Part shown: in pieces, positions 9,627 through 18,146 of the stretch
Layout: the number at the start of each line of letters is the position of its first letter
Position numbering within the stretch: position 1 is the first letter of the stretch
Assembly (NCBI GenBank): GCA_963706425.1
Contig: CAVPMN010000020.1
Coordinates: 1,426,001 to 1,490,000 of the forward strand
Source of the DNA: CAVPMN01 sp963706425
GTDB lineage: Bacteria > Actinomycetota > Acidimicrobiia > Acidimicrobiales > Acidimicrobilacustridaceae
DNA length: 64,000 nucleotides
Direction: 5' to 3'
Made by a program: the position numbers and the translations under genes
Notes under the pieces: model-generated
Seen by the model: the letters and a program-made list of their open reading frames with translations, nothing else
What the model was told of the DNA's origin: nothing
The model's database searches: none

Positions 9627-11323
9627 GACGGCCCCCCACCTGTCGCCGACGGATCGACGATCGCCCGCAGCGTGTTGTCGAACCACTCGGGCAGACCCGG
9701 ACCACCGAAGGTGATGCTTCCGCTCGGGCGCGGGTGACCGCGCAAGCCGAACCAGCCGCGTCCCGCAACCAACTCTGCGCCCGACAGCTCGATCGCGTCA
9801 GGGCTGCACGCCAAGTGGGCGGCGATCTCGCCGAGCAGCCGACGGTCGCGCTCGTCGGCGGTTTCGACGCTCACCACGAACGCTGCCACGCGATCGTCGG
9901 TCGCCCGGCGGGCCGCCCGCGCGAGTTGAGCACAGGCCTGCGCGCGGCTGCGCCCACCGGCGTCGATCGCGTCAACGAGCATCACCAGGCGCACGGGCCG
10001 ATCGTCCGCAGCGGCGTACTCCGCGACCGCTCGGGCCCAGCTGGCGTCGGCGAAAAGTCGGGCCGACAGACCGGCGTGCGCAGCAAGCACGCCCTGCCAG
10101 TCGGAAGAGTCCAGCCCCACGACCGGATCGCCCGTCATGGCGACGACCATCGCGTCGAGCGGCCCGCCCCGAGCCACCGCTGCGGCCAGGGCCGCCGATG
10201 TGGGTGCGAAGCCCGGCCCGGTCTCGAGGGGCGGGACTGGAGTGGTGGCCATCGAGCGGGCATCGAGCGCACCCTTCAGGCCCAGCGCCAGATCGGGCCA
10301 GTTGGTGACGACGGCGCACGCACCACCCGCACCACCCGCCGGTGGGTGCTGCGCGGACCCGCCGACCTCGTCGAAGATCGGCTCGCTCCTCGCGTTGCGG
10401 CCACCCGTTGTCGTCTGGGCCGCTTCGGCGGGCACCAGCACCGTGGGCGTGACGCGGTCGAGCACATGGGCCGGCGACGTGCCGTCGTCGGTCCGCACCA
10501 CTTCGATGAGGCGTGGCTCGTCGATGACCGCCACCTCCGACCCACCGGCGAACAGCACTCGACCGCGACACCAGTCGAACTCGTCGCTCACCAGGTGGGC
10601 CGCCAGGGGGCCGAGCTGATCGGGCGTCGGCATGGCCCCGAGCGACAGACCACCGGTCTTCGATCCCGCCCCACCGCCCTGCCGATCGCCACCGGTGCGG
10701 CCGAGGGCGGCCGTCACCATCCGAGTCACCGCGATCGGCGACATCGCGTTGACCACCACCCCCGGCGGTGCGAGGTGACCGAGCTGCCACGTGAGGGCGG
10801 CCACCGCTCGCTTGGCGCAGCCGTAGGCACCGGCATCGGCCTGCCGCCAACCCGAGCCCGAGGTCACGCCGAGGATGTGGCCACGGCCGGCTGCCGCCAT
10901 GATCGGCAGCGCGGCGGAGAGCACGTTCAGGTAGCCGTCGAGGTGGACCGACAACACCGCTCGCCAGTCGTCGGCGCTGCCGGTGGCGAAGCTCGTGGGC
11001 CGGGAGATGCCGGCCACGTTGATCACCGCGTCGAGCCGGCCGTACTCGTCGACCAGGCCGTTGAAGAGCCCGGCAATGGCGTCCTTGTCGGTCACCGAGA
11101 CTGCCGACGCGCGTGCCGCTCCGCCCGCGGCGACGATGCGGTCGACCGCCGTCTCCTCCGGCGGCGCGATCTGCTCCGACCCGTCGAGCGACACGAGCGG
11201 GTCGACCGTGACGACGAACCAGCCCTGCCGGCCGAGCTCTTCGGCGATGGCCGCGCCGATGCCACCGCCGCCTCCGGTGACGACGCCGACCGGTAGAGAC
11301 GATGCGGCCACCTCGTCGGTCAT
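9623..11323 (-). CDS. SDR oxidoreductase with a second, degenerate Rossmann-like half
   Basis: 566-residue protein. Residues about 10-245 are a classical short-chain dehydrogenase: VGVVTGGGGGIGAAIAEELG (cofactor glycines), NVAGIS, and catalytic AYGCAKRAV (YxxxK). Residues about 330-560 look like another SDR half (LDAMVVAMTGDPVVGLDSSD, RLVMLVDAIDA) but show neither a glycine-rich TGxxxGxG motif nor YxxxK. ATG 11323 overlaps the stop of the monooxygenase gene (ATGA) and was preferred over upstream starts that would extend into it. The natural length of a single SDR is about 250-280 residues, so this is a fusion of an active domain with a probable structural or partner domain. It acts in the same operon as the monooxygenase and amidohydrolase. 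Confidence 0.8.
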   Translation of the reverse strand: MTDEVAASSLPVGVVTGGGGGIGAAIAEELGRQGWFVVTVDPLVSLDGSEQIAPPEETAVDRIVAAGGAARASAVSVTDKDAIAGLFNGLVDEYGRLDAVINVAGISRPTSFATGSADDWRAVLSVHLDGYLNVLSAALPIMAAAGRGHILGVTSGSGWRQADAGAYGCAKRAVAALTWQLGHLAPPGVVVNAMSPIAVTRMVTAALGRTGGDRQGGGAGSKTGGLSLGAMPTPDQLGPLAAHLVSDEFDWCRGRVLFAGGSEVAVIDEPRLIEVVRTDDGTSPAHVLDRVTPTVLVPAEAAQTTTGGRNARSEPIFDEVGGSAQHPPAGGAGGACAVVTNWPDLALGLKGALDARSMATTPVPPLETGPGFAPTSAALAAAVARGGPLDAMVVAMTGDPVVGLDSSDWQGVLAAHAGLSARLFADASWARAVAEYAAADDRPVRLVMLVDAIDAGGRSRAQACAQLARAARRATDDRVAAFVVSVETADERDRRLLGEIAAHLACSPDAIELSGAELVAGRGWFGLRGHPRPSGSITFGGPGLPEWFDNTLRAIVDPSATGGGPS

Positions 11324-13146
11324 CGGAGCTCGAGGCCCTCGAACCGGGCTTCGTCGAGCCACTTGTGCAGGAGTTCGCGGTAGGCGAAGTAGTCACCGAA
11401 CCCGCGGCCGTAGTTGCCGTTGCGCGGGCTCACCCCTGCCGGATCGCCCTCGTTGTTGATGCGCGACGGCGTGCAAGCCGACATGACCGCGCTGGCGTCG
11501 ACGTACGAGTCGACCACCTTCTGGGTCCACGCGTCCTCGGCGTCGGCCGACACGTCGAACACCTGCCCGCCGCGCTCGTCGAGCAGGCCGACCGTGCGGC
11601 CGACGAACTCGGCGCCGAGCACGGCCAGCTGCGTGTAGTTGACCGTCACCACCGCCTGCTGGGCCGGTGCCGGCATGACGAACAGGTTCGGGAAGCCGCG
11701 GCTCATCATGCCGAAGAGGCTCATCGCTCCGTCGGCCCACTTGTCGGCCAGCACCACGCCGCCCCGACCGACGATGTCGTGGCCGGCGCGGCGGTAGAGC
11801 GGCGTGAGCTCGGGCTCGAACCCGGTGCCGTAGACCAGCAGGTCGACGGCGTACTCGTGCCCGTCGACCACCGGCCCCCGCTCGGTGACCTCGTCGATGC
11901 CGGCCGGGCAGTCGACCAGCGTGACGTTGGGGCAGTTGAACGCCTGCAGGTACTCGTCGTGGAAGCACGGCCGCTTGCACAGGTAGCGGTAGTAGGGCTT
12001 GAGGATCTCGGCCGTGGCCGGGTCGGCCACCAGCTCCTCGACCCGGCGCCGGTGCTCCTCCATGATCCCGTAGTCGAGCTCCTCCGCGTTGCGGAGGTAG
12101 TCCTCGAGCGACATCCCCTTGTGCCGGGGTGGGTGGTGCGTGGGCGCGAAGTGATGCGTCCATCCGTCGTCGGTGAGGTCTTCGTCGACCCGCTTGCCGA
12201 GCATGATCGCCTGGAAGTTGTCCATGCGCGCCTGCTGCCAGCCGGGCTGCAGGTTGGTGCCGAAGGCGGGGTCGGTGGGCCGGTTGGCGCGCACACCGAT
12301 GGCCGACGGGGTGCGTTGGAACACGTAGACGTGCTGGGCGGCGGCCGCCAACGGCGGGAGGCATTGGATGCCGGTGGCGCCGGTGCCGACCAGCGCCACG
12401 ACCTTGTCGCCGAGCTCGGTGAGCGGCTCTCCCGGCCCACCACCCGTGTAGCCGTAGTCCCAACGTGCCGTGTGGAACGAGTGCCCCTCGAACCGCTCCA
12501 TTCCAGGGACGTCCGGCACTTTCAGGAGGTTGAGGATTCCGACGGCCAGCACGTAGTAGCGACAGGTGATCTGGTCGCCCCTGTCGGTGTGGATGCGCCA
12601 GCGAGCGGCGTCGTCGTCCCAGGTCGCGTCGGTGACGCCGGTGTGGAAGAGGCCGTCATCGACCAGGTGGTAGCGATCGGCGATCGCCTGCAGGTGCAGG
12701 CGGATCTCCTCGCCCGTGGCGTAGCGGTCCTTCGGGATGTAGTCGAGCTCTTCGAGCATCGGGAGGTAGATGTAGGACTCGACGTCGCACATGACCCCGG
12801 GGTAGCGGTTCCAGTACCACGTGCCGCCGACGCCGCCGGCCTGATCGACGATGCGGATCCGCTCGACGCCCGCCTTGCGCAGTTCGACGCCAGCGAGGAT
12901 CCCGGCGATCCCGCCACCGACGATCACCACGTCGACGTCGTCGACGACCGGGTCGCGAGGAGTGACCGGGTTGAAGGGGTCGGCGCGGAACGAGGCGAAG
13001 CGCTCGTCGTTGGTGAGGTCGCGGATGGCGGTGCGGCCCGGCACGAGGCGCCTGTCGCGCTCGGCCAGATACTTGGCGTGCACGGCGTCGGGCTCGAACC
13101 GAGCGCCCGCATCCGCTAGCCCCATCGACCCCTCCATCCAGACCAT
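11320..13146 (-). CDS. Flavin-containing (Baeyer-Villiger-type) monooxygenase
   Basis: 608-residue flavoprotein, possibly starting at ATG 13125 or 13137. It has an FAD site DVVIVGGGIAGILAGVEL, GGTWYWNRYPGVMCDVES, the Baeyer-Villiger fingerprint FEGHSFHTARWDY (FxGxxxHxxxW), and a second, NADPH-binding, glycine motif VVALVGTGATGIQCLPPL. The family inserts oxygen next to ketones using NADPH and O2 to give esters or lactones. The length exceeds the ~540 usual for such enzymes because of an N-terminal extension of about 75 residues, as in the phenylacetone/steroid monooxygenase-like group. It is first in the operon with the SDR and amidohydrolase, which together suggest alcohol-ketone-lactone-hydroxyacid processing. 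The substrate is unknown. Confidence 0.88.
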   Translation of the reverse strand: MVWMEGSMGLADAGARFEPDAVHAKYLAERDRRLVPGRTAIRDLTNDERFASFRADPFNPVTPRDPVVDDVDVVIVGGGIAGILAGVELRKAGVERIRIVDQAGGVGGTWYWNRYPGVMCDVESYIYLPMLEELDYIPKDRYATGEEIRLHLQAIADRYHLVDDGLFHTGVTDATWDDDAARWRIHTDRGDQITCRYYVLAVGILNLLKVPDVPGMERFEGHSFHTARWDYGYTGGGPGEPLTELGDKVVALVGTGATGIQCLPPLAAAAQHVYVFQRTPSAIGVRANRPTDPAFGTNLQPGWQQARMDNFQAIMLGKRVDEDLTDDGWTHHFAPTHHPPRHKGMSLEDYLRNAEELDYGIMEEHRRRVEELVADPATAEILKPYYRYLCKRPCFHDEYLQAFNCPNVTLVDCPAGIDEVTERGPVVDGHEYAVDLLVYGTGFEPELTPLYRRAGHDIVGRGGVVLADKWADGAMSLFGMMSRGFPNLFVMPAPAQQAVVTVNYTQLAVLGAEFVGRTVGLLDERGGQVFDVSADAEDAWTQKVVDSYVDASAVMSACTPSRINNEGDPAGVSPRNGNYGRGFGDYFAYRELLHKWLDEARFEGLELR

Positions 13147-13175
13147 GCGGCCGTTGAGGCCGCTGCGCTCCCCGA

Positions 13176-13193
13176 AATGACGCTGCTGTTAGA
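13176..13193 (-). promoter_or_regulatory. Shared TCTAAC promoter element, copy 2
   Basis: On the minus strand TCTAACAGCAGCGTCATT, 30 bases before the monooxygenase ATG at 13146. It matches copy 3 (16793-16810) at 14 of 18 positions. TAGGCT directly upstream of it resembles an actinobacterial -10 hexamer. Confidence 0.45.
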
Positions 13194-13282
13194 GCCTAGA
13201 CGTGACCTCTCGTCGACCGCAGGTAGCGTCGGGGCGATGGCCACCGCGATCCAGCTCCACGACCCGATCGGCGCAACCGATC

Positions 13283-14021
13283 ATGGATGACCTCACCGGG
13301 AAGGTCGCGGTGGTGACCGGAGCGGGCTCGGGCATCGGCCGGGCCAGCGCCGAGCGACTGGCGGCCGCAGGCGCCCACGTGGTGGCGGTCGACATCGGCG
13401 ACGACAGTGCGCGGGCCACCGCGCACGATGTGGCAGGCACGCCGGTCGCCGGCGATGTGGCCGACCCCGATCTCTGGCGGGCGGTGCGAGGCGGCAACCG
13501 ATGGGTTGGGTGGAATGGACGTGGTGCACCTCAACGCCGGCGTCTACGGCCACACCGGCCCGATCGACGAACTGCCCGACGACGTCTACGAGCGTGTGGT
13601 CGCGGCCAACATCGGCGGCGTCGTCCTCGGCACCCGGACGGCCGTAGCCGCCATGCGCGGACGCGGCGGCAGCATCGTCGCCACCGCGTCGATGGCCGGA
13701 CTGGTGCCGTTCCCGCCGAACCCGCTCTACACCGCCACCAAGCACGCGGTCGCCGGCTTCGTGCGGGCCATGGCCCCGACCCTGGCGGCCGACTCGATCA
13801 CCATCAACGCGGTGTGCCCGGGCATCGTCGACACACCGATGACCGTCGGGGCAACCGGCGGCCTCGACCCCACCGAGCTCGGCATCAGCCTCATCCCGCC
13901 GGCCAAGATCGCGAGCATCGTGTTCGATCTCGCCACCGGCGGGGCCACGGGGCGGTGCATGGCGGTGTGGAGCGGCAGCGAGCCGGTCGAGTGGCAGTTC
14001 GCCGGCCCCGAACAGCTGTAG
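13283..14021 (+). CDS. SDR family oxidoreductase, one frame break
   Basis: Short-chain dehydrogenase of about 246 residues. ATG 13283 gives MDDLTGKVAVVTGAGSGIGR with the cofactor-binding glycine motif. After a frame break near 13490 it continues MDVVHLNAGVYGHTGPIDEL (NAG), SIVATASMAGLVPFPPNPLY, catalytic YTATKHAVAGF (YxxxK), and VCPGIVDTPMT. It is divergent from the monooxygenase gene and sits among catabolic genes, so an NAD(P)-dependent alcohol/ketone step in the same pathway is likely but unproven. Confidence 0.82.
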
Positions 14022-14121
14022 CAGCCGGCCACAGCGCCCCAGCGCCCGCGGCAGCGCCTACGGACCCGGTGAGCCCTCTGGGCGTCCTTCCTGGTCGGCC
14101 CATCCCCGGCGGAGCGGACCT

Positions 14122-14147
14122 CTGATATAGACAATGCGATATATCAG
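14122..14147. promoter_or_regulatory. Operator of the XRE/nucleotidyltransferase pair
   Basis: Perfect inverted repeat CTGATATA / TATATCAG with a ten-base spacer, 15 bases upstream of the GTG at 14163. The stretch is strikingly AT-rich for this genome and also supplies TATAGA/GATATA-like -10 sequences, so it probably is both promoter and binding site for the XRE protein. Confidence 0.6.
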
Positions 14148-14162
14148 CCATATGCTCACGAG

Positions 14163-14489
14163 GTGACCGCTGCCGAATTGCTCCTCGTCGCCCGCCGTCG
14201 CCACTCGCTGAGCCAAGCCGAACTGGCGGCACGAGCAGGCACGAGCCAGCCGGTCATCTCCGCCTACGAGCACGGCCGGCGAGACCCATCGACCTCGACC
14301 TTGCGGCGGCTGCTCGCCGCGGCAGGCGAGCGACTCGAGCTGCGTCTTGCGCCGACCACTCCTGCGATCCCACCACCCAAGGATCTCCGCGAGCACGGTG
14401 CGCGCCTGGTCGAGGTCCTCCACCTGGCCGACGCCATCGGCCACCGCCCTCGCGGGCCGCTCACGTTCCCCCGCGTCGACTCGACATGA
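14163..14489 (+). CDS. XRE-family regulator, probable antitoxin
   Basis: 108-residue protein with an N-terminal helix-turn-helix: LVARRRHSLSQAELAARAG, then TSQPVISAYEHGRRDPSTST, the exact cadence of the XRE/Cro fold, followed by LRRLLAAAGERLELRL. The C-terminal 40 residues are an unstructured-looking tail that could contact a partner. Its stop overlaps the next gene's ATG at 14486. The GTG start lies just downstream of an AT-rich palindrome. An HTH protein overlapping a nucleotidyltransferase gene is a recurrent toxin-antitoxin layout; the antitoxin role is inference. Confidence 0.78.
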   Translation: MTAAELLLVARRRHSLSQAELAARAGTSQPVISAYEHGRRDPSTSTLRRLLAAAGERLELRLAPTTPAIPPPKDLREHGARLVEVLHLADAIGHRPRGPLTFPRVDST

Positions 14490-15031
14490 GCACACCGAGC
14501 TTGCCCGAGAGGATCCTGGCCGTCGACCGAGCACTCGAGGGCGTCCCACACGCCTTCGGGGGAGCAATCGCCCTCGCCTACCACGCCGAGCCCCGAGCCA
14601 CGATCGATATCGACGTCAACGTGTTCGTCCCCGTCGACGCGGCTGACCAGGTGCTCTCGCCCCTCCATGACCTGGGGATCGATGTCGACGACGCCTCGTC
14701 GTTGGTGGCACGCGACGGACAGGTGCGAGTGATGTGGGATCGGACACCGGTCGACCTCTTCTTCGCGTACGACCCTTTCCACCACGCCGCCAGTAGGGCG
14801 GCCGTCGAGGTGCCCTTCGCAGGAGAAGTCATCCGGGTCCTGTCGCCGGAACACCTCACCGTGTGCAAGGTGGTGTTCAATCGAGCCAAGGACTGGGTCG
14901 ACATCGAAGCCATGATCACCATCGGCACTCACATCGACGCTGCCGAGGTACTGCGCTGGGTGGGGCGCATCGTCGGAGACGACGATCCTCGCTACGACCG
15001 GATCGCGGCCATGCTGACCGCGGTGCGGTGA
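14486..15031 (+). CDS. Nucleotidyltransferase-fold protein (AbiEii/MenT-like), probable toxin
   Basis: 181-residue protein with a polymerase-beta-type nucleotidyltransferase core. HAFGGAIALAYHAEPRATID contains the GG and the conserved H..R.T.D, followed directly by IDVNVFV, giving the paired acidic residues that hold the metal. A third acidic position is likely in TPVDLFF. LSPEHLTVCKVVFNRAKDWV matches the K.....R.KD.xD segment typical of AbiEii and DUF6036-like proteins. MenT toxins of mycobacteria add nucleotides to tRNA acceptor ends; this protein's target is unknown. It could instead be a non-toxic nucleotidyltransferase, but the overlapping HTH gene and operator favour a toxin-antitoxin pair. 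Confidence 0.72.
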   Translation: MSTPSLPERILAVDRALEGVPHAFGGAIALAYHAEPRATIDIDVNVFVPVDAADQVLSPLHDLGIDVDDASSLVARDGQVRVMWDRTPVDLFFAYDPFHHAASRAAVEVPFAGEVIRVLSPEHLTVCKVVFNRAKDWVDIEAMITIGTHIDAAEVLRWVGRIVGDDDPRYDRIAAMLTAVR

Positions 15032-15095
15032 CGGTCCCAGCGGTCGGGGGCTACCGTGCCGAGCTGTCGGCGATGTCTCGGTAGGGGGTCGATCG

Positions 15096-15842
15096 GTGCG
15101 AACCGTGGTGGTGGGCGCGTCGAGTGGCCTCGGGCGTTGCATCGGCATCGGGCTGGCCCGACGCGGTGCGCAGGTCGCCATGCTCGCCCGGCGCGCCGAC
15201 CGGCTCGAGCAGGCGGCCACCGAGGCGGGCAACGGCGCCGTCGCCGTCCGGTGTGACGTCACCGACCCGGTGTCGTGCTCGAATGCGATCGGTGCCGCCG
15301 CCGAGACCTTCGGCGGCATCGACTCGCTCGTGTTCTGCCCGGCGATCAGCCCGCTCGTGCGGTTGGCCGACACCGACGCCGACACCTGGCGGCGCGTGCT
15401 CGACGTCAACGTCGTGGGGGCCGCCATGATCACGACCGCAGCCGTGTCGCACCTCGAGGCGAGCGGCGGTCGGGCCGTCTACCTGTCGTCGGTGTCGGCC
15501 TCGCAGACCGCGCCCTGGCCAGGCCTCGGTGCCTATACGGCCAGCAAGGCCGCGCTCGACAAGCTGGTCGAGGCCTGGCAGGCCGAGCACCCGACGGTGG
15601 GCTTCACCCGGCTCGTCGTCGGCGACTGCGCCGGCGGCGAGGGCGACGCCGGCACCGGCTTGGCCGACGACTGGAACACCGAGCTTGCGGCCGAGTTGAT
15701 GCCCGCCTGGCTGGCGAGCGGGCTGATGAGCGGCGAGCTCATCGACGTCGACGAGGTGGTCGAGGTGGTCGATGCGCTCCTGCGGCGGGGACCTGGCCTT
15801 CGAGTGCCGACCGTCGTCCTCACCCCGGCGACGGGTGCTTGA
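15096..15842 (+). CDS. SDR family oxidoreductase
   Basis: 248-residue short-chain dehydrogenase. It has MRTVVVGASSGLGRCIGIGL (cofactor glycines), AVRCDVTD, YLSSVSASQTAPWPGLGAYT, and catalytic AYTASKAALDKL. NAG is replaced by CPAIS at the usual position, an uncommon variant. GTG 15096 is the only start that leaves the Rossmann strand intact. It is convergent with the SDR at 15846 (four bases apart). Confidence 0.82.
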   Translation: MRTVVVGASSGLGRCIGIGLARRGAQVAMLARRADRLEQAATEAGNGAVAVRCDVTDPVSCSNAIGAAAETFGGIDSLVFCPAISPLVRLADTDADTWRRVLDVNVVGAAMITTAAVSHLEASGGRAVYLSSVSASQTAPWPGLGAYTASKAALDKLVEAWQAEHPTVGFTRLVVGDCAGGEGDAGTGLADDWNTELAAELMPAWLASGLMSGELIDVDEVVEVVDALLRRGPGLRVPTVVLTPATGA

Positions 15843-15845
15843 CCG

Positions 15846-16616
15846 CTACTTCGGTGGAAAGCGGAGGGCGCCGTCGAGACGGATGTTCTCGCCGTTGAGA
15901 TAGGGGTTGGTGGCGATCGACTCGACCAGCAGGGCGAACTCGTCGGGCCGCCCCATCCGCTTCGGGAAGATGATGCTCTCCTCGAGCTTGGCCCTCATCT
16001 CGTCGGGCGCGCTGAGCATGAGCGGTGTGCCCATCGTGCCGGGAGCGATGGCACAGACCCTGATGCCGAGCGGCGCCAGGTCGCGAGCCATCGGCAGGGT
16101 CAGCCCCAGGATGGCGGCTTTGGCCGCGGCGTAGGCGACCTGGCCGGTCTGTCCCTCGAGCCCGGCGATCGACGCCGTGTTGACGATGACCCCGCGCTGG
16201 CCGTCGTCGTCGGGGTCGTTGGCCGACATGGCGACCGCAGCCAGCCGGCTGACGTTGAACGTGCCGAAGGCGTTCATCTCCATGGTGCCCGCGAAGATGT
16301 CCTTGTCCATCGGCGTGCCGTCACGCCCGACCGTGCGCCCGCCCCCGGTGGCACCACCGGCGACGTTGACCACGACCGCGAGCGGCGCCCGCGACGTGGC
16401 GGCGGCGATGGCCGCCTGCACGTCGGCATCGTCGTTCACGTCACCGCCGACCCCGACGGCCGCCGCGCCCAGCTCGTCGGCCAACGCCTCCGCACGGTCG
16501 CCGTCGCGGTCGAAGATGGCCACGCTCATGCCCACGTCGACCAGTCGGCGGACCGTGGCGGCACCGAGGCCACCGGCTCCACCGGTCACGAGGGCGGATC
16601 GTCCTGCTAGCTCCAC
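15846..16616 (-). CDS. SDR, type II 3-hydroxyacyl-CoA dehydrogenase-like
   Basis: 256-residue SDR resembling 17-beta-hydroxysteroid / 3-hydroxyacyl-CoA dehydrogenases (HSD10 type). GTG 16616 gives VELAGRSALVTGGAGGLGAA (TGGxxGLG). There are NVAGGATGGGRTVGRDGTPM, an insert characteristic of the HSD10 group, and GVIVNTASIAGLEGQTGQVA with catalytic AYAAAKAAILGLTLPMARDL. The upstream ATG at 16664 would add a poorly conserved leader. The family oxidises 3-hydroxyacyl-CoA or hydroxysteroids with NAD+, fitting beta-oxidation chemistry in this block. Confidence 0.85.
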   Translation of the reverse strand: MELAGRSALVTGGAGGLGAATVRRLVDVGMSVAIFDRDGDRAEALADELGAAAVGVGGDVNDDADVQAAIAAATSRAPLAVVVNVAGGATGGGRTVGRDGTPMDKDIFAGTMEMNAFGTFNVSRLAAVAMSANDPDDDGQRGVIVNTASIAGLEGQTGQVAYAAAKAAILGLTLPMARDLAPLGIRVCAIAPGTMGTPLMLSAPDEMRAKLEESIIFPKRMGRPDEFALLVESIATNPYLNGENIRLDGALRFPPK

Positions 16617-16792
16617 TGCGCTCTCCTGGTGCTCGTCCGGCGGTCGTTCTGCGACCCCGTCCACCGGGCATCGACCACCGGGAGTCGTGCCTCGGCGGTC
16701 AACGTATCCGACGGATCGAACACCGGCCGCGACGTGACCCCGTTCGTGCTCGCCGACGTCACGACGGCCTCGGCGGATCGCACCTCAGGTCG

Positions 16793-16810
16793 TCTAACGT
16801 CGGCGTCATT
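16793..16810 (+). promoter_or_regulatory. Shared TCTAAC promoter element, copy 3
   Basis: TCTAACGTCGGCGTCATT, 50 bases upstream of the CoA-transferase ATG at 16860. It shares TCTAACnnCnGCGTCATT with copy 2 in front of the monooxygenase operon. Confidence 0.45.
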
Positions 16811-16859
16811 CCGCCAACCGCCCCCGGGGGGCACGGGGGCACGGAGCGAGGAGGTTGTC

Positions 16860-18077
16860 ATGACCGCAGTGATGTCCGGAGTCCGGGTGCTCGAAGTCGC
16901 CGAGCACACGTTCGTACCGGCCGCATCGGCCCTGCTCGCCGACTGGGGGGCCGAGGTGATCAAGATCGAGCACGTCGAGCGCGGCGACGCCATGCGCGGC
17001 CTCGCCCAGAGCGGGCTGGCGATGATGGGGGGCGACGTCCACGTCCTGCTCGAGCACTCGAACCACAGCAAGAAGAGCCTCGGGCTCGACCTCAAGTCGC
17101 CCGACGGCATCGAGATCCTCTACCAGCTGGCGGCGACCGCCGACGTCTTCCTCACCAACAAGCTCCCGTCGATGCGCAGCGCACTCAAGTTCGACGTCGA
17201 CGACCTGCGGGCCCACAACCCCGACATCATCTACGTCCGCGGCACCGGCTGGGGCGAGCGCGGACCCGACGCCGACAAGGGGGCCTACGACTCGCTCGCC
17301 TACTGGAACCGCTCCGGCATCGCCATGAGCATGAAGCAACCCGACGACGACTTCGTCCTGCCGCCACCCGGGCCGGCGTTCGGCGACTCGATCGGTGCGA
17401 TGACCATCGCCGGGGGCATCATGGGCGCCCTGTTCCACCGCGAGCGCACGGGTGAGGCCACCACCGTCGACGTGTCGCTGTTGGGGGTGGGCATCTGGTC
17501 GATGGGGGCCGGGCTGGCGCTGTGCAACCAGATGGGCAGGCCCACCCTGGGTCTCGGCCGCAAGGGCCCCACCGGCAACCCGCTCGTCACCAACTACGTC
17601 ACCAAGGACGACCGGTGGGTCTCGCTGTGCTGCCTGCAGGCCACCAAGTACTGGCCCGAGATGTGCGAGCTCATCGGCCAGCCCGAGCTGGGCACCGACG
17701 AGCGCTTCGCCGATCCGCTGAGCATGATGGGCAACGCCGCCGAAGCCGCCGCGATCCTCGCGGCCGAGTTCGCGTCGCGCACCGCGGCCGAGTGGCGCGA
17801 GATCCTCTCGGGCTTCTCGGGACAGTGGGCCATGGTGCAGGACATCCTCGAGGTGATCGACGATCCCCAGACACAGGCGAACGGCTATGTCGCCGAGTTC
17901 GAGAACGAGGGTGGCGACGGCTACAAGTTGGCCACCGCGCCCGTGCAGTACGGCGGCGAGCCCGCCCCCGTGGGAAAGGCCCCGGCGTTCAACGAGCACG
18001 GCGACGAGATCCTCGAGAGCCTCGGCATCGACTGGGACACCATCGTCGACCTCAAGGTCCGAGGGGTCGTCGCCTGA
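16860..18077 (+). CDS. Family III CoA-transferase (CaiB/BaiF type)
   Basis: 405-residue CoA-transferase. ATG 16860 follows GAGGAGG at a good distance, fixing the start: MTAVMSGVRVLEVAEHTFVP, then LLADWGAEVIKIEHVERGDA. Other family landmarks are GLDLKSPDGIEILYQL, DIIYVRGTGWGERGPDADKG, GEATTVDVSLLGVGIWSMG and the C-terminal PAFNEHGDEILESLGI. These enzymes move CoA between organic acids without ATP. The next gene, an aldehyde dehydrogenase, follows in the same direction after 69 bases. The acid handled is unknown. Confidence 0.88.
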   Translation: MTAVMSGVRVLEVAEHTFVPAASALLADWGAEVIKIEHVERGDAMRGLAQSGLAMMGGDVHVLLEHSNHSKKSLGLDLKSPDGIEILYQLAATADVFLTNKLPSMRSALKFDVDDLRAHNPDIIYVRGTGWGERGPDADKGAYDSLAYWNRSGIAMSMKQPDDDFVLPPPGPAFGDSIGAMTIAGGIMGALFHRERTGEATTVDVSLLGVGIWSMGAGLALCNQMGRPTLGLGRKGPTGNPLVTNYVTKDDRWVSLCCLQATKYWPEMCELIGQPELGTDERFADPLSMMGNAAEAAAILAAEFASRTAAEWREILSGFSGQWAMVQDILEVIDDPQTQANGYVAEFENEGGDGYKLATAPVQYGGEPAPVGKAPAFNEHGDEILESLGIDWDTIVDLKVRGVVA

Positions 18078-18146
18078 CCCGATCGACTGTCACCTGACGA
18101 ACGCCCGGATCGAGGTCCTGGCCGCTCTGTGATCGCAAGGAGACCC

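Noticed and set aside
9734..13119. Long plus-strand frames (520 and 605 codons) over the SDR and monooxygenase genes.
   Set aside because: They are Arg/Ala/His-rich antisense shadows of the minus-strand genes, with no domain or plausible start site.
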